NCBI GenBank assembly: GCA_009786185.1
Contig: WQTS01000140.1
Coordinates: 17,840 to 81,839, forward strand
DNA length: 64,000 nt
Direction of reading: 5' to 3'
DNA from: Bacteroidota bacterium
GTDB lineage: Bacteria > Bacteroidota > Bacteroidia > Bacteroidales > WCHB1-69
The notes beneath the pieces were generated by a model. It was not told the origin of the DNA, ran no database searches, and saw only the letters and a program-made list of their open reading frames with translations. Position 1 is the stretch's first letter; the number at the start of each line of letters is the position of its first letter. The position numbers were made by a program, and so were the translations under genes. Below, in pieces: positions 28,911 through 39,467 of this stretch.

Positions 28911-31900
28911 ATGGCAGAAAAAAAATTCTTATCCTGCGATGGAAACTACGCAGCAGCCCACGTGGCTTACATGTTTAGCGAAATAGCCGCTATTTATCCT
29001 ATTACCCCAAGCTCAACTATGGCGGAATATGTGGACGAATGGTCGGCTTACGGACAAAAAAATATTTTCGGAGAACCCGTAAAAGTTGTCGAAATGCAAT
29101 CGGAAGCCGGTGCGGCAGGCGCTGTACACGGCTCTTTACAAGCCGGTGCGTTAACCTCTACTTTCACCGCTTCTCAAGGATTATTGTTAATGATCCCGAA
29201 TATGTATAAAATTGCCGGTGAGTTACTTCCGGGCGTATTCCACGTTTCGGCGCGCTCTTTGGCAGCACAGGCATTGTCTATTTTCGGCGATCACTCCGAT
29301 GTGATGAGCACGCGTCAAACCGGCTTTGCCATGTTGGCAACCGGATCTGTGCAAGAAATTATGGATATTGCTCCCGTAGCGCACCTTGCCGCTATTAAAG
29401 CACGCATGCCGTTCTTGCATTTCTTTGATGGTTTCAGAACTTCGCACGAAATGCAAAAAGTGGAAGCCGCTGATCAAGAAAAAATTAAAAACTTAATAGA
29501 CTATAAAGCACTACAAAGTTTCAGAGACAATGCTTTAAATCCTGAGCATCCTGTAACACGCGGTACGGCTCAAAATCCGGATATCTATTTCCAAACACGT
29601 GAGTTACAAAATAAATATTATGATGCACTTCCTGATATTGTAAATGAATATATGGAAGAAATGAGCAAAATTACCGGTAGAAAATATGCTCCGTTTACTT
29701 ACTACGGTGCCGCCGATGCTACCGATGTGGTAATTGCTATGGGTTCTATTACAAGCACTTTGAAAACCGTTGTGGATAAATTAAACGCAGAAGGTAAAAA
29801 AACAGGGTTAATCTCTGTGCATTTGTATCGTCCGTTTTCCGCAAAATATTTATTCAATGTATTGCCGAAAACTGCGAAAAAAATCTGTGTTTTAGACAGA
29901 ACGAAAGAGCCGGGTGCCAACGGAGATCCTTTATATATGGATGTTGTGGAAGTATTTTTCCAATGTCCTTGCAACGAAAAACCGTTAATTATCGGCGGTC
30001 GCTACGGATTGTCTTCAAAAGACACGACTCCCGCGATGATGGTATCTGTTTTCAATAATTTAGCATCAGCTCAACCTAAAAATCAATTTACTATAGGTAT
30101 AAATGATGATGTTACACACAAATCGTTACCGCTACTTCCTGAAATTTCCGTATTACCGAAAGGCACTTACGAAGCTAAATTCTACGGCTTAGGTGCAGAT
30201 GGTACGGTAGGCGCAAACAAAAACTCTATCACCATTATTGGAGATAATACCGATAAATATTCGCAGGCTTATTTTGCTTACGATTCTAAGAAATCGGGTG
30301 GTTTTACTTGCTCGCACTTGCGTTTCGGAGATGAGCCTATTTTAGCGCCTTATTTGGTGGGAACTCCCGACTTTGTTGCAGTTCACGTGCCTTCATATTT
30401 GGAAAAATACGACACATTAAAAGGTTTGAAAAAAGGTGGCACATTATTATACAACTCATTATGGGATGTAGAAGAAACCAAAAAACGTTTGCCCGATTAC
30501 GTGAAAAAATATTTGGCTGAAAACAACATCAGCATGTATATTATCAATGCTACGGAGTTGGCTGAGAAAATTGGTTTGGGCAACAGAACCAATACTATTT
30601 TGCAATCGGCATTTTTCAAAATTTCTGAGGTAATTCCTTACGAATTAGCGGTTAAAGAAATGAAGAAAGCGATTGATAAAACTTACGGAACTAAAGGCGA
30701 AAATGTTGTAGCTATGAATTATGCTTCTGTGGATGCCGGCGGCGCCGTAACCAAAGTAGAAATTCCGGCTGAATGGGCGAAAATTGAAGTAAAAAAAGCG
30801 CCTGATACTCGCGAAATTCCTGAGTTTATTAAGAATATTGTAGAGCCTATGACGGCGCAAAAAGGCGATAACCTTCCGGTGAGCGCGTTCTTGGGCTATG
30901 AAGACGGCACTTTCCCTGCAGGAACAACGGCTTACGAAAAACGCGGTATTGCCGTACACGTTCCCAAGTGGATTCCCGAAAACTGTATTCAGTGTAACCA
31001 ATGTTCATTTGTGTGCCCTCACGCTGCTATTCGTCCTTATTTATTGAATGAAAAAGAATTAGCAGGTTGCCCCGGTAAACCGGCTACTTTGAAGGCTATC
31101 GGCAAAGAGTTTGAAGGTTTGCAATACCGCATGCAACTCTCTCCGTTAGATTGTTCGGGTTGCGGCAACTGTGCCGATGTTTGTCCGGCGAAAACCAAAG
31201 CGTTAGAAATGGAATTCTTAGAAACCCAAATGGAAGAGAAAGCACGTTTCGACTATATGGAAAAACATGTGGCTTATAAAGACAATTTAATTAACAAAGG
31301 AGCAAATGTGAAAAATTCACAATTTGCACAACCTTTATTTGAGTTCTCAGGCGCATGTATCGGTTGCGGTGAAACACCTTATATCAAAACTATTACGCAA
31401 TTATTCGGCGAGCAAATGTTGGTTGCCAACGCTACCGGATGTTCTTCTATCTATGGTGGTTCGGCTCCTGCAACGCCGTATTGTAAAAATAAGAAAACAG
31501 GCTTCGGGCCGGCTTGGGCAAACTCTCTATTTGAAGACAATGCCGAATACGGTTTCGGTATGGCGCTTGCAACCAATCAAATGCGCAGCAGAATTGAGCG
31601 CCTGATGAAAGAGGCTATTGAAACATGCGATAACTGTAGCAGTGAATTGAAAAAGTTATTCCAAGAATGGATTGACAATAAAAACAGCACAATTGAGACA
31701 CAACGTATTGCTAATCAAATTATTCCATTAGCAGAAAAATCTAATTGTGTATATTGCAAACAGATTATGGGATTGAAGCAATATTTAGTGAAAAAGTCAC
31801 AATGGATCTTTGGCGGCGACGGTTGGGCATACGACATCGGCTTTGGCGGTTTGGATCACGTGATCGCTTCCGGAGAAGATGTGAATATTTTAGTGATGGA

Positions 31901-32441
31901 CACCGAGGTTTATTCTAACACCGGCGGTCAATCTTCTAAAGCAACCCCGGCAGGCGCAGTGGCAAAATTTGCTACATCAGGTAAAAAAATCCGTAAAAAA
32001 GACCTTGGCGTAATTGCCGCTTCTTACGGATATGTTTACGTAGCACAAGTAGCTATGGGCGCATCGCAAACGCAGTGGTTCAAAGCGTTGAAAGAAGCTG
32101 AAGCTTACAACGGACCTTCTATCATCATTGCATACTCACCTTGTATTGCCCACGGATTAAAATTGGGTATGGGTAAAACGCAATTTGAGCAACAATTGGC
32201 GGTAGAGTGCGGTTACTGGCACTTATGGAGATACAACCCCGAATTGGAAGAAAAAGGCGAAAATCCGTTCATCCTCGACAGCAAAGAACCGGATTGGAGC
32301 AAATTCCAAGACTTCTTGAAATCGGAGGTACGTTATGCTTCATTAATCGGCACATTCCCCGAAGAAGCGAAAGAATTATTCAAAGCTTGCGAAGATAATG
32401 CCAGATGGCGTTATGAGCAGTATAAAAAAATGGCGCGTTAA
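28911..32441 (+). CDS. nifJ: Pyruvate:ferredoxin (flavodoxin) oxidoreductase
   Basis: YPITPSSTMAEYVDEW, two 4Fe-4S motifs (CIQCNQCSFVCPH; CSGCGNCADVCPAKT), TPP motif GDGWAYDIGFGGLDHV; 1176 aa. Confidence 0.96.
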   Translation: MAEKKFLSCDGNYAAAHVAYMFSEIAAIYPITPSSTMAEYVDEWSAYGQKNIFGEPVKVVEMQSEAGAAGAVHGSLQAGALTSTFTASQGLLLMIPNMYKIAGELLPGVFHVSARSLAAQALSIFGDHSDVMSTRQTGFAMLATGSVQEIMDIAPVAHLAAIKARMPFLHFFDGFRTSHEMQKVEAADQEKIKNLIDYKALQSFRDNALNPEHPVTRGTAQNPDIYFQTRELQNKYYDALPDIVNEYMEEMSKITGRKYAPFTYYGAADATDVVIAMGSITSTLKTVVDKLNAEGKKTGLISVHLYRPFSAKYLFNVLPKTAKKICVLDRTKEPGANGDPLYMDVVEVFFQCPCNEKPLIIGGRYGLSSKDTTPAMMVSVFNNLASAQPKNQFTIGINDDVTHKSLPLLPEISVLPKGTYEAKFYGLGADGTVGANKNSITIIGDNTDKYSQAYFAYDSKKSGGFTCSHLRFGDEPILAPYLVGTPDFVAVHVPSYLEKYDTLKGLKKGGTLLYNSLWDVEETKKRLPDYVKKYLAENNISMYIINATELAEKIGLGNRTNTILQSAFFKISEVIPYELAVKEMKKAIDKTYGTKGENVVAMNYASVDAGGAVTKVEIPAEWAKIEVKKAPDTREIPEFIKNIVEPMTAQKGDNLPVSAFLGYEDGTFPAGTTAYEKRGIAVHVPKWIPENCIQCNQCSFVCPHAAIRPYLLNEKELAGCPGKPATLKAIGKEFEGLQYRMQLSPLDCSGCGNCADVCPAKTKALEMEFLETQMEEKARFDYMEKHVAYKDNLINKGANVKNSQFAQPLFEFSGACIGCGETPYIKTITQLFGEQMLVANATGCSSIYGGSAPATPYCKNKKTGFGPAWANSLFEDNAEYGFGMALATNQMRSRIERLMKEAIETCDNCSSELKKLFQEWIDNKNSTIETQRIANQIIPLAEKSNCVYCKQIMGLKQYLVKKSQWIFGGDGWAYDIGFGGLDHVIASGEDVNILVMDTEVYSNTGGQSSKATPAGAVAKFATSGKKIRKKDLGVIAASYGYVYVAQVAMGASQTQWFKALKEAEAYNGPSIIIAYSPCIAHGLKLGMGKTQFEQQLAVECGYWHLWRYNPELEEKGENPFILDSKEPDWSKFQDFLKSEVRYASLIGTFPEEAKELFKACEDNARWRYEQYKKMAR

Positions 32442-32464
32442 TAATTTAATTGCGAATTAAAAAT

Positions 32465-32498
32465 AAAGCCGGCGGTTTTTAAATAAATCGCCGGCTTT
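32465..32498. terminator. Bidirectional terminator between nifJ and the OmpA-family gene
   Basis: AAAGCCGGCG...CGCCGGCTTT stem-loop with T-rich flank. Confidence 0.7.
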
Positions 32499-34024
32499 TA
32501 TCTTTTTCCTGATCCCGATGCTTCTAAAATTAAAATCTCTGTTCGGCGATTTTTGGCACGATTTTCTTCCGTATCATTAGGCGCAATGGGGCGTTCCTTT
32601 CCGTATCCTTTAAAAGATAAACGATTGGCATCTATACCGTTGTCAATTAAATAACGATAAACGGTTTGTGCTCTTTCCATCGAAAGTTTTTGATTATAGG
32701 TATCCGAGCCCTGATTGTCGGTATGTCCGCTGATTTCTATTTTAACCGTTTCATTTTTAATTAAATAATTTAACAAACGTTGCAATTCGGGATAAGAGTT
32801 GGGCAAGAGATTCGATTGTGCAAATTCAAAAAAGAGGTTGGGTAAAATGAAAGTTTCTCCCGGTACTAAGGTTGCTAAGACATCAATAAGGGTTGATGTA
32901 GTATCTTTATTCTCCGTTTTTTCTTCGGTAAATAATACCGGTTCCGGGCGCAACGATTCTTCCAACTCAAAACAATAGATATCCAATCCGCCAAACCCGC
33001 CCGGTCTATTGGAAGCAAAATAAGCTACGTTGCCTTGTGCATTGATAAAAATTCCTGATTCATCTTGAAATGAATTGATGGGATAGCCCAAATTTACGGG
33101 TTTACTCCAATTTCCATCGGATTGCATTTTGCTGTAAAACAAGTCTCTTCCACCCATTCCCAAATGTCCGTCGGAAGCAAAATAGAGTGTTTTTTGATCG
33201 AAATGGATGAATGGGGAAATCTCATCATATGGCGTGTTAATCACGTTTCCTAAATTAACAGGATCGGTAAAAACGCCTTCGGAGATCATCTCGGTCTTCC
33301 AAATATCCATGCCACCGTATCCGCCCGGACGGTTCGAGGTAAAATAGATGGTTTTTCCATCCGCTGCTATGGAAGGTTGAGATTCCCAATACCTTGTGTT
33401 TACTTTCGGACCACAATTTTTGGGCTTCGACCAGCCGTCTCCCTCTCGTTTCGACCAGTAAATATCGCAACTGCCATATCCAAATTCAGCGCCGCAAATA
33501 GTGAAAAACAAATAGTTCCCATCAGGAGAAATGCTCTGCGCCCCCTCGTTATGTCCCGTATTAATTGGTTTTCCCAATTTTGTTCGTGGCTGCCATATTC
33601 CGTTTTCTTGCAAACTGCTATAAATATCTTCTTCCGTTTTGCAGTGTGCACATATCGTGTGCTCGTCGCGCGGACGGCGCACCGTAAACAACATCTCTTT
33701 ACTGTTTCCGGTTAAGGTAGGGTGATACTCGTCCCATTCCGAGTTTACGTTTGCCCCTAAATTGATGGGTATCATACTCGTAGGATTTCGCATCGCTTTT
33801 ATCCCGAATCTGCATTGGTCTATTTTCCATTGTAAAAAAGGACGAAGTTGAATGGGCGATTTCAGGTAAGTTTTTTCCAAAATAGGCAACGCTTTTTCAT
33901 ATTTATGTTGCGCCATTTCGGTTTCTGCTTTATTCACCGCTTTTTCAATATTTTTGGGGAGCTGAGCGAATAACGTGAAATGTAACGTAAAAAAAATGAA
34001 GCACAAAATTGTTTTTAGAAACAT
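32498..34024 (-). CDS. PD40 (WD40-like) beta-propeller plus C-terminal OmpA-family protein
   Basis: Repeated ISPDGNYLFFT / IAADGKTIYFTSNRPGGYGGMDIW blades; OmpA domain VKIEISGHTDNQGSDTYNQKLSMERAQTVYRYL. Confidence 0.88.
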   Translation of the reverse strand: MFLKTILCFIFFTLHFTLFAQLPKNIEKAVNKAETEMAQHKYEKALPILEKTYLKSPIQLRPFLQWKIDQCRFGIKAMRNPTSMIPINLGANVNSEWDEYHPTLTGNSKEMLFTVRRPRDEHTICAHCKTEEDIYSSLQENGIWQPRTKLGKPINTGHNEGAQSISPDGNYLFFTICGAEFGYGSCDIYWSKREGDGWSKPKNCGPKVNTRYWESQPSIAADGKTIYFTSNRPGGYGGMDIWKTEMISEGVFTDPVNLGNVINTPYDEISPFIHFDQKTLYFASDGHLGMGGRDLFYSKMQSDGNWSKPVNLGYPINSFQDESGIFINAQGNVAYFASNRPGGFGGLDIYCFELEESLRPEPVLFTEEKTENKDTTSTLIDVLATLVPGETFILPNLFFEFAQSNLLPNSYPELQRLLNYLIKNETVKIEISGHTDNQGSDTYNQKLSMERAQTVYRYLIDNGIDANRLSFKGYGKERPIAPNDTEENRAKNRRTEILILEASGSGKR

Positions 34025-34084
34025 TGTTCAATTTTAATTGCAGTGCAAATGTATATGAAATTTTTTGAAAATAAAAAAAACGCA

Positions 34085-34092
34085 TACTTTTG
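34085..34092 (+). promoter_or_regulatory. Bacteroidota -7 box TACTTTTG
   Basis: TAnnTTTG just upstream of ORF 34110. Confidence 0.45.
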
Positions 34093-34109
34093 CCGCCTAA
34101 TTTTAAATA

Positions 34110-35159
34110 ATGCAAGCACCATCCCCCAACATTAAATCAACTTTCAGCCTCAAACGCGTCCTCATTCCTATTGCGATAGGAATAGGATTTTCAGCTTATT
34201 CTTTGTATGTTTCAGATTTCGATTTTACTGCTTTAAAAGGCATTACGGTGAGTTTGCAATATATTCTTTTGGCATTGGTTTGCATGGTGATGCGCGATTT
34301 GATGTATATCATACGTCTGCGGATTTTAACAGAAAAACGCCTGAGTTGGTTAGACAGTTGGCACGTGGTAATGCTTTGGGAATTTGCTTCTTCAGTTACG
34401 CCCGCTGTAGTAGGCGGCTCAGCATTTGCCATCTATTTTATAAATCAAGAGGGATTATCATTGGGAAAAAGTACCGCCATCATATTCACTACGGTGATGT
34501 TGGATGAAATATTTTACATCGTTACCGTTGCGCTGTTGCTTTTGTTACTGGGAGTCAATATTGTACATTTTGGCGATACTTTACCGTTTAATCCGATGGT
34601 TTTCTTTTTTATCGGCTATGGCGTTATTATTGCGATGACTACAATGATTACGTTGGGTATTTTTGTTGCACCTAATGGAGTAAAGAAGCTATTGGTGAAA
34701 CTTTTTTCTGTTTCATTTTTAAAGAAATGGCAACCTAAAATGGAGAAAGCCGGCGATGAGTTGATCGCTTCTTCTATAGAATTGAAAGGCAAATCGTTTG
34801 GATATTGGGCAAAAGCATTTATCGCTACTGCTTTAACTTGGACAGCACGCTACCTGACACTCAATTTTTTAATCTTAGCCCTCAATCCCGAATTGGGTTT
34901 CCATATCATGCAACAGTTGTTGTTTTTTGCCAAACAATTAGTAATGTGGGTTATTTTGTTGATTAGCCCCACACCGGGCGCCAGCGGAATTGCAGAACTT
35001 GCTTTTTCTGCCTTTTTCAGAAATGACGTTCCCGAACAGACCCACGCGGCTGTAGCCGTGCTTTGGAGAGCCATTTCATACTATCCTTACTTGGCAGTAG
35101 GGTTGATTATTTTGCCGATTTGGTTAAGGAAAATGCAGAAGAGGAAAAGTAATCGTTAA
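34110..35159 (+). CDS. UPF0104/flippase-like (lysylphosphatidylglycerol synthase TM region) membrane protein
   Basis: WEFASSVTPAVVGGSAFAIYFINQEG and SPTPGASGIAELAFSAFF motifs; multiple TMs. Confidence 0.8.
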   Translation: MQAPSPNIKSTFSLKRVLIPIAIGIGFSAYSLYVSDFDFTALKGITVSLQYILLALVCMVMRDLMYIIRLRILTEKRLSWLDSWHVVMLWEFASSVTPAVVGGSAFAIYFINQEGLSLGKSTAIIFTTVMLDEIFYIVTVALLLLLLGVNIVHFGDTLPFNPMVFFFIGYGVIIAMTTMITLGIFVAPNGVKKLLVKLFSVSFLKKWQPKMEKAGDELIASSIELKGKSFGYWAKAFIATALTWTARYLTLNFLILALNPELGFHIMQQLLFFAKQLVMWVILLISPTPGASGIAELAFSAFFRNDVPEQTHAAVAVLWRAISYYPYLAVGLIILPIWLRKMQKRKSNR

Positions 35160-35166
35160 AAAACCC

Positions 35167-35174
35167 TATTTTTG
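35167..35174 (+). promoter_or_regulatory. Bacteroidota -7 box TATTTTTG (asnS)
   Basis: TAnnTTTG upstream of the ATG at 35211; argues against the ORF-track start at 35172. Confidence 0.5.
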
Positions 35175-35210
35175 CCGCTCATTTATCAAATCGCAATAAT
35201 TCATATCATT

Positions 35211-36596
35211 ATGATAAAAGAAATTCTAAAAAACCCTGAAAAATTCGGTATTGGCAATCAAGTAGAAGTAAAAGGCTGGGTGCGCACCAAACGCGGCAAT
35301 AACGCTGTGGCATTCATCGCTTTAAACGATGGCTCTACCGTGCACAACATACAAATTGTTGCCGATCTTGCTCATTTTTCAGAAGAGCTTATAAAACAGA
35401 TTACTACCGGCGCATGTTTGCGTGTAACCGGAAAATTGGTGGAATCGCAAGGCAAAGGACAATCGGTAGAGATTCAAGCGGAAAGCATTGAAATTTACGG
35501 CACTGCCGATCCGGAAAGCTATCCGTTGCAAAAGAAAGGACACAGTATGGAGTTTCTTCGCGAAATAGCGCATTTGCGCCCACGCACCAACTATTTTGGC
35601 TGTGTCTTGCGTTTGCGTCATGCGTTGTCGTACGCCATTCATACTTATTTCAATAATCACGGCTATTTTTATATGCATACGCCGATTATTACCGCCTCCG
35701 ATGCGGAAGGCGCCGGCGCCATGTTTAATGTAACCACATTCGATTTGCATAACGTGCCGAAAAATGCGGAAGGCGGCGTAGATTTTTCGCAAGATTTTTT
35801 TGGGAAACATACCAGCTTAACGGTTTCCGGCCAGTTGGAAGGCGAACTCGGCGCTATGGCGCTGGGAAAAATCTATACGTTTGGTCCTACTTTCAGAGCT
35901 GAAAATAGCAATACGCCCCGACATTTAGCCGAATTTTGGATGATTGAACCCGAAGTGGCGTTTTTTGACATTACCGACAACATGAACCTCGCTGAAGATT
36001 TTATTAAATATTTGGTGAGTTATGTGTTGGAACACAACTACGATGATATTCAATTTTTAAACGATATGTTTGATAAAGAGTTGATTGACCGTCTGCGTTT
36101 TGTAATAGATAACGAATTTGTGCGCTTAACTTATACCGAAGCAATTGAAATTCTGAAAGCATCAGGCAAAAAATTTGAATTCAAGGTAGAATGGGGTGTA
36201 GATTTACAATCGGAGCACGAAAGATATTTAGTTGAAAATCATTTCAAAAAACCGGTTATTTTAACCGATTATCCGAAAAGCATTAAAGCGTTTTACATGA
36301 AGCAAAATGAAGATGGCAAAACCGTTCGTGCTATGGATGTGTTGTTTCCGAAAATTGGAGAGATTATTGGCGGCTCAGAACGTGAAGCCGATTACGACAA
36401 ATTGCTTACCCGTATTCGCGAAATGAATATTCCGGAAAAAGATATTTGGTGGTACTTGGAAACTCGCAAATTTGGCACGGCGCCACACGCCGGCTTCGGA
36501 CTTGGTTTTGAGCGAATGATGCTGTTTATTACCGGTATGGGAAATATTCGTGATGTGATTCCATTTCCGAGAACACCACAAAATGCTGAATTTTAG
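35211..36596 (+). CDS. asnS: Asparaginyl-tRNA synthetase
   Basis: Class II motifs [25 protein letters not shown] and [30 protein letters not shown]-fold N-terminus. Confidence 0.95.
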   Translation: MIKEILKNPEKFGIGNQVEVKGWVRTKRGNNAVAFIALNDGSTVHNIQIVADLAHFSEELIKQITTGACLRVTGKLVESQGKGQSVEIQAESIEIYGTADPESYPLQKKGHSMEFLREIAHLRPRTNYFGCVLRLRHALSYAIHTYFNNHGYFYMHTPIITASDAEGAGAMFNVTTFDLHNVPKNAEGGVDFSQDFFGKHTSLTVSGQLEGELGAMALGKIYTFGPTFRAENSNTPRHLAEFWMIEPEVAFFDITDNMNLAEDFIKYLVSYVLEHNYDDIQFLNDMFDKELIDRLRFVIDNEFVRLTYTEAIEILKASGKKFEFKVEWGVDLQSEHERYLVENHFKKPVILTDYPKSIKAFYMKQNEDGKTVRAMDVLFPKIGEIIGGSEREADYDKLLTRIREMNIPEKDIWWYLETRKFGTAPHAGFGLGFERMMLFITGMGNIRDVIPFPRTPQNAEF

Positions 36597-36641
36597 ACAT
36601 TTTGTGATCTTAAAAAAACCGATGCAAAATCGGAGGGCAAT

Positions 36642-36674
36642 TTTGTTACTTTTAGCAAAAAAAATATATTTTTG
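36642..36674 (+). promoter_or_regulatory. Bacteroidota promoter TTTG-N21-TATTTTTG for the tRNA-Pro/tRNA-Arg unit
   Basis: -33 TTTG at 36642-36645 and -7 TATTTTTG at 36667-36674, 21-nt spacing. Confidence 0.6.
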
Positions 36675-36691
36675 CGCCGCCTTTTTCGAGG

Positions 36692-36765
36692 CGGGATGTA
36701 GCGCAGCCCGGTAGCGCGCTTCGTTCGGGACGAAGAGGCCGCAAGTTCGAATCTTGTCATCCCGA
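36692..36765 (+). tRNA. tRNA-Pro (anticodon CGG)
   Basis: CGGGATGTAGCGCAGCCCGGTAGCGCGCTTCGTTCGGGACGAAGAGGCCGCAAGTTCGAATCTTGTCATCCCGA; anticodon loop TTCGGGA. Confidence 0.93.
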
Positions 36766-36774
36766 CTAAAGCAA

Positions 36775-36847
36775 GGTTCCGTAGCTCAATGGATAGAGCA
36801 ACTGCCTTCTAAGCAGTAGGTTAATGGTTCGATCCCATTCGGAATCA
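36775..36847 (+). tRNA. tRNA-Arg (anticodon TCT)
   Basis: GGTTCCGTAGCTCAATGGATAGAGCAACTGCCTTCTAAGCAGTAGGTTAATGGTTCGATCCCATTCGGAATCA; loop CTTCTAA. Confidence 0.93.
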
Positions 36848-36877
36848 CTTGGCACGCAGATAATGCAGATTATCAAA

Positions 36878-36910
36878 AAAAACGCAGATTTTTTACAAAT
36901 CTGCGTTTTT
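36878..36910. terminator. Bidirectional terminator between tRNA-Arg and rnpA
   Basis: Perfect 14-bp stem AAAAACGCAGATTT / AAATCTGCGTTTTT with a 5-nt loop. Confidence 0.75.
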
Positions 36911-37312
36911 CTTTACTTGTATGCTTTTCAAAATAATCAACAAACTCTTCTCAATAGCTCCGAAATCCATCATCTCTCTCCCAATATAAATGAAAAAAAG
37001 TTTCAGCTGTTCTTCTTTTTTATTAATAAATACCTCAAACACCTTTTTGTAATTCAGGCGATACGCTTCCCGCATTCTGCGTTTTAAACCGTTTCTTTCT
37101 ACCGCTTTTTTGAATACTTTTTTAGGAACGGCAAAGGCAGCACGTACAATATGCTCTTTTTCATCTATTTCAGAAAATGAATAGTAACATTTTACCGGAT
37201 AAGCTATCACAAATTTGTTTTCACGATACAATGCTTCTATTTCCAACGAGGATTTTAGTCTATCGTGTTTTCGGAAAGTGTTTTTCAATTTTTTATCTGC
37301 GACGTGTGGCAT
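36893..37312 (-). CDS. rnpA: Ribonuclease P protein component
   Basis: ADKKLKNTFRKHDRLKSSLEIEALYREN; RAAFAVPKKVFKKAVERNGLKRRMREAYRLNY. Confidence 0.88.
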   Translation of the reverse strand: MPHVADKKLKNTFRKHDRLKSSLEIEALYRENKFVIAYPVKCYYSFSEIDEKEHIVRAAFAVPKKVFKKAVERNGLKRRMREAYRLNYKKVFEVFINKKEEQLKLFFIYIGREMMDFGAIEKSLLIILKSIQVKKNADL

Positions 37313-38057
37313 ATTCTTTTAAGAAAACGTCAAGGGCAGCGGTAATGGTGGGGTGTTGTTTTGTAGGCGCTTCCACGTGCAATTCCCAGCCGGATTCTCT
37401 TACTGCCTCGGCGGCGGCGGCGCCCATAGCACCAAAAGCCAACTCGCCTTGAACAAAGTTTGGGAAATTGGTTTTTAATGAAGCAACGCCTATCGGGCTG
37501 AAAAACACAACCATGTCGTATTTCGACAAATCAACATCATTTTTTACATCTGCCGGCTCGGTAGTAAAACAAACTGCTTGCGTATATTTTATAGTGTGTT
37601 TATCAAAAAAGTCGGCAAATTGGGTGCCCATCGAGTCTGCACCACAAGGAATCAAATAGTTATGTGTTTTATTTTTCAACAATAAATCAAAAACACTGGA
37701 TGGATTATTGTTTTTACCGAAAAATATTTTTCGCTTACGATAAGGAATATATTTTTGAAGGTAATGCGCCGCCATATCGGTCATACAATAATATTTCATC
37801 TCATCGGGCATCTCTATTCGTAACTCTTTTAACAACATAAAAAATTGATCAATGGTCGTCGTACTTGAAAAAACGATCGCTGTATGATCTAAAATGTTGA
37901 TTTTCGATTTACGAAAATCAATACCTGAAATGCTGTGAATCTTAAAAAACTTGTAGAAATCAAAAGAGACACAGTACTTCCGTTTTAAGTCGGCATAAGG
38001 CGATTTTTCAAAATCTGCCGGGGCAATTTGAGAAACAAGGATGTTTTTAATCTTCAT
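37293..38057 (-). CDS. hemD: Uroporphyrinogen-III synthase-like protein
   Basis: MKIKNILVSQIAPADFEKSPYADL; YDMVVFFSPIGVASLKTNFPNF; AFGAMGAAAAEAVRESGWELHVEAPT. Confidence 0.75.
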   Translation of the reverse strand: MKIKNILVSQIAPADFEKSPYADLKRKYCVSFDFYKFFKIHSISGIDFRKSKINILDHTAIVFSSTTTIDQFFMLLKELRIEMPDEMKYYCMTDMAAHYLQKYIPYRKRKIFFGKNNNPSSVFDLLLKNKTHNYLIPCGADSMGTQFADFFDKHTIKYTQAVCFTTEPADVKNDVDLSKYDMVVFFSPIGVASLKTNFPNFVQGELAFGAMGAAAAEAVRESGWELHVEAPTKQHPTITAALDVFLKEYATRRR

Positions 38058-38088
38058 TGGTAGAAAAATGACAAAGAATTATTTGATG

Positions 38089-38730
38089 TTATAAGCTAAT
38101 AATGAGAAATTTAACGAGCAATAAATAAGGTAAAATTTCAAGGCTGCAAAAGTATATAAAAAATTGAATACGACTTGCACTATTTATATTCCTTAAAAAA
38201 CGAATAAAAAATGCAACATTGAGAATTATTAAAAAAGGAAAATAAACGAAGAATATCAATTCCGGTGTATAACTGTACCACACTATGGGAACAATACATG
38301 CTAACAATAAAACATGATAAAAACGGTATATATTTTTAATAGTTGAATATAAGTATCTTTCTTCTTGATAATTAAAAATGGTGGTAAAATACCATAAAAA
38401 AAATTGAGATACTAAAAGCCATGCCGCCACGCCACCACATGCTATTCCATACAGTTCCGGTGACGACCAATTTATTTCTAACAGTTTATGAGGATAAAAA
38501 TCAAAAATAGCCAAAATTAAACAAGGAAAAATAAAAAGATAGAGTAAAATAGAGTAAAAGTGCGTATATTCATTTGCTAATTTTCCTTCACGAAGCAACT
38601 GTTGAAGATAGCGCGTTGAAAACAATGCGTGCAGCATTAGCAGTAATTTTCTTTTATACAATACAAAAGAAAGCGCTATAAGTAATAGCGCTATGAGCAA
38701 ACTAAGTGTGATAATATTATTCGTATTCAA
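38089..38730 (-). CDS. DUF4271-like membrane protein
   Basis: ~210-aa multi-TM protein upstream of hemD, the typical Bacteroidota neighbourhood. Confidence 0.6.
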   Translation of the reverse strand: MNTNNIITLSLLIALLLIALSFVLYKRKLLLMLHALFSTRYLQQLLREGKLANEYTHFYSILLYLFIFPCLILAIFDFYPHKLLEINWSSPELYGIACGGVAAWLLVSQFFLWYFTTIFNYQEERYLYSTIKNIYRFYHVLLLACIVPIVWYSYTPELIFFVYFPFLIILNVAFFIRFLRNINSASRIQFFIYFCSLEILPYLLLVKFLIISL

Positions 38731-38739
38731 TAGTAGATA

Positions 38740-39465
38740 CTATTTAACGATGAGTTTTCTTGTAATGGAGATTTGGTTTTTAGTTTCAATAGTATAGAGA
38801 TAAACGCCTGATTTTAAAGTTGAAGCATCAATAGAAATGTTGTTCTCATAGGAATTTAACGGCATATCCATTACCGCAGCGCCCAAAATATTTCTAACCA
38901 CCAAACGATGTTTATCATTTTTATCAGCAAGCGTGTAAGACACATTGATTTTAGAATTGGCAGGCGCCGGATTCGGAAACGCCGAAAGCGACACGTTCGC
39001 ATTATTCTGTTCCTTCACCCCTACCCCACACATATCTATAATGGCATGAAGCGTTATGGTTTCGCCTCCCGCCATAAATTCCAGTTTGAACCTGTTCAAT
39101 CCGAAAGTATTATCAGGAAATAGTATATGTAACGGATAAATCTTAGCACCTCCTTCCGGAATTTCTGTGGAGATCTCAATTATTTCACCCGAAAGACACC
39201 CGTCTAAACACACTTCAACTGCTGCTCCTTCAATTAATTCTATGGCAGTGCACCTTGTGTCCATCTCTAAAGCGCTTGCGGTAAGATTTTCCATTGTAAT
39301 ATTTAAGCGATAATCTCCAATAGGATGCCAATCATGCACAGTAATCGTTGCATAAATAGTTTGCCCATTGGTATAGGGATTTCCTTCGCTATCGGTAAGT
39401 TGGAATTTTTGAGCAAAACTTGATAGGAATAGCCCAACAAACAATAAGGTGATCAGTTTTTTCAT
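38740..39465 (-). CDS. Secreted protein with T9SS type A sorting domain
   Basis: Signal peptide; C-terminal LSAFPNPAPANSKINVSYTLADKND...SGVYLYTIETKNQISITRKLIVK. Confidence 0.75.
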   Translation of the reverse strand: MKKLITLLFVGLFLSSFAQKFQLTDSEGNPYTNGQTIYATITVHDWHPIGDYRLNITMENLTASALEMDTRCTAIELIEGAAVEVCLDGCLSGEIIEISTEIPEGGAKIYPLHILFPDNTFGLNRFKLEFMAGGETITLHAIIDMCGVGVKEQNNANVSLSAFPNPAPANSKINVSYTLADKNDKHRLVVRNILGAAVMDMPLNSYENNISIDASTLKSGVYLYTIETKNQISITRKLIVK

Positions 39466-39467
39466 AT

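Noticed and set aside
36824-37087. ORF 36824-37087 (+)
   Set aside because: Begins inside tRNA-Arg and runs antisense to rnpA.
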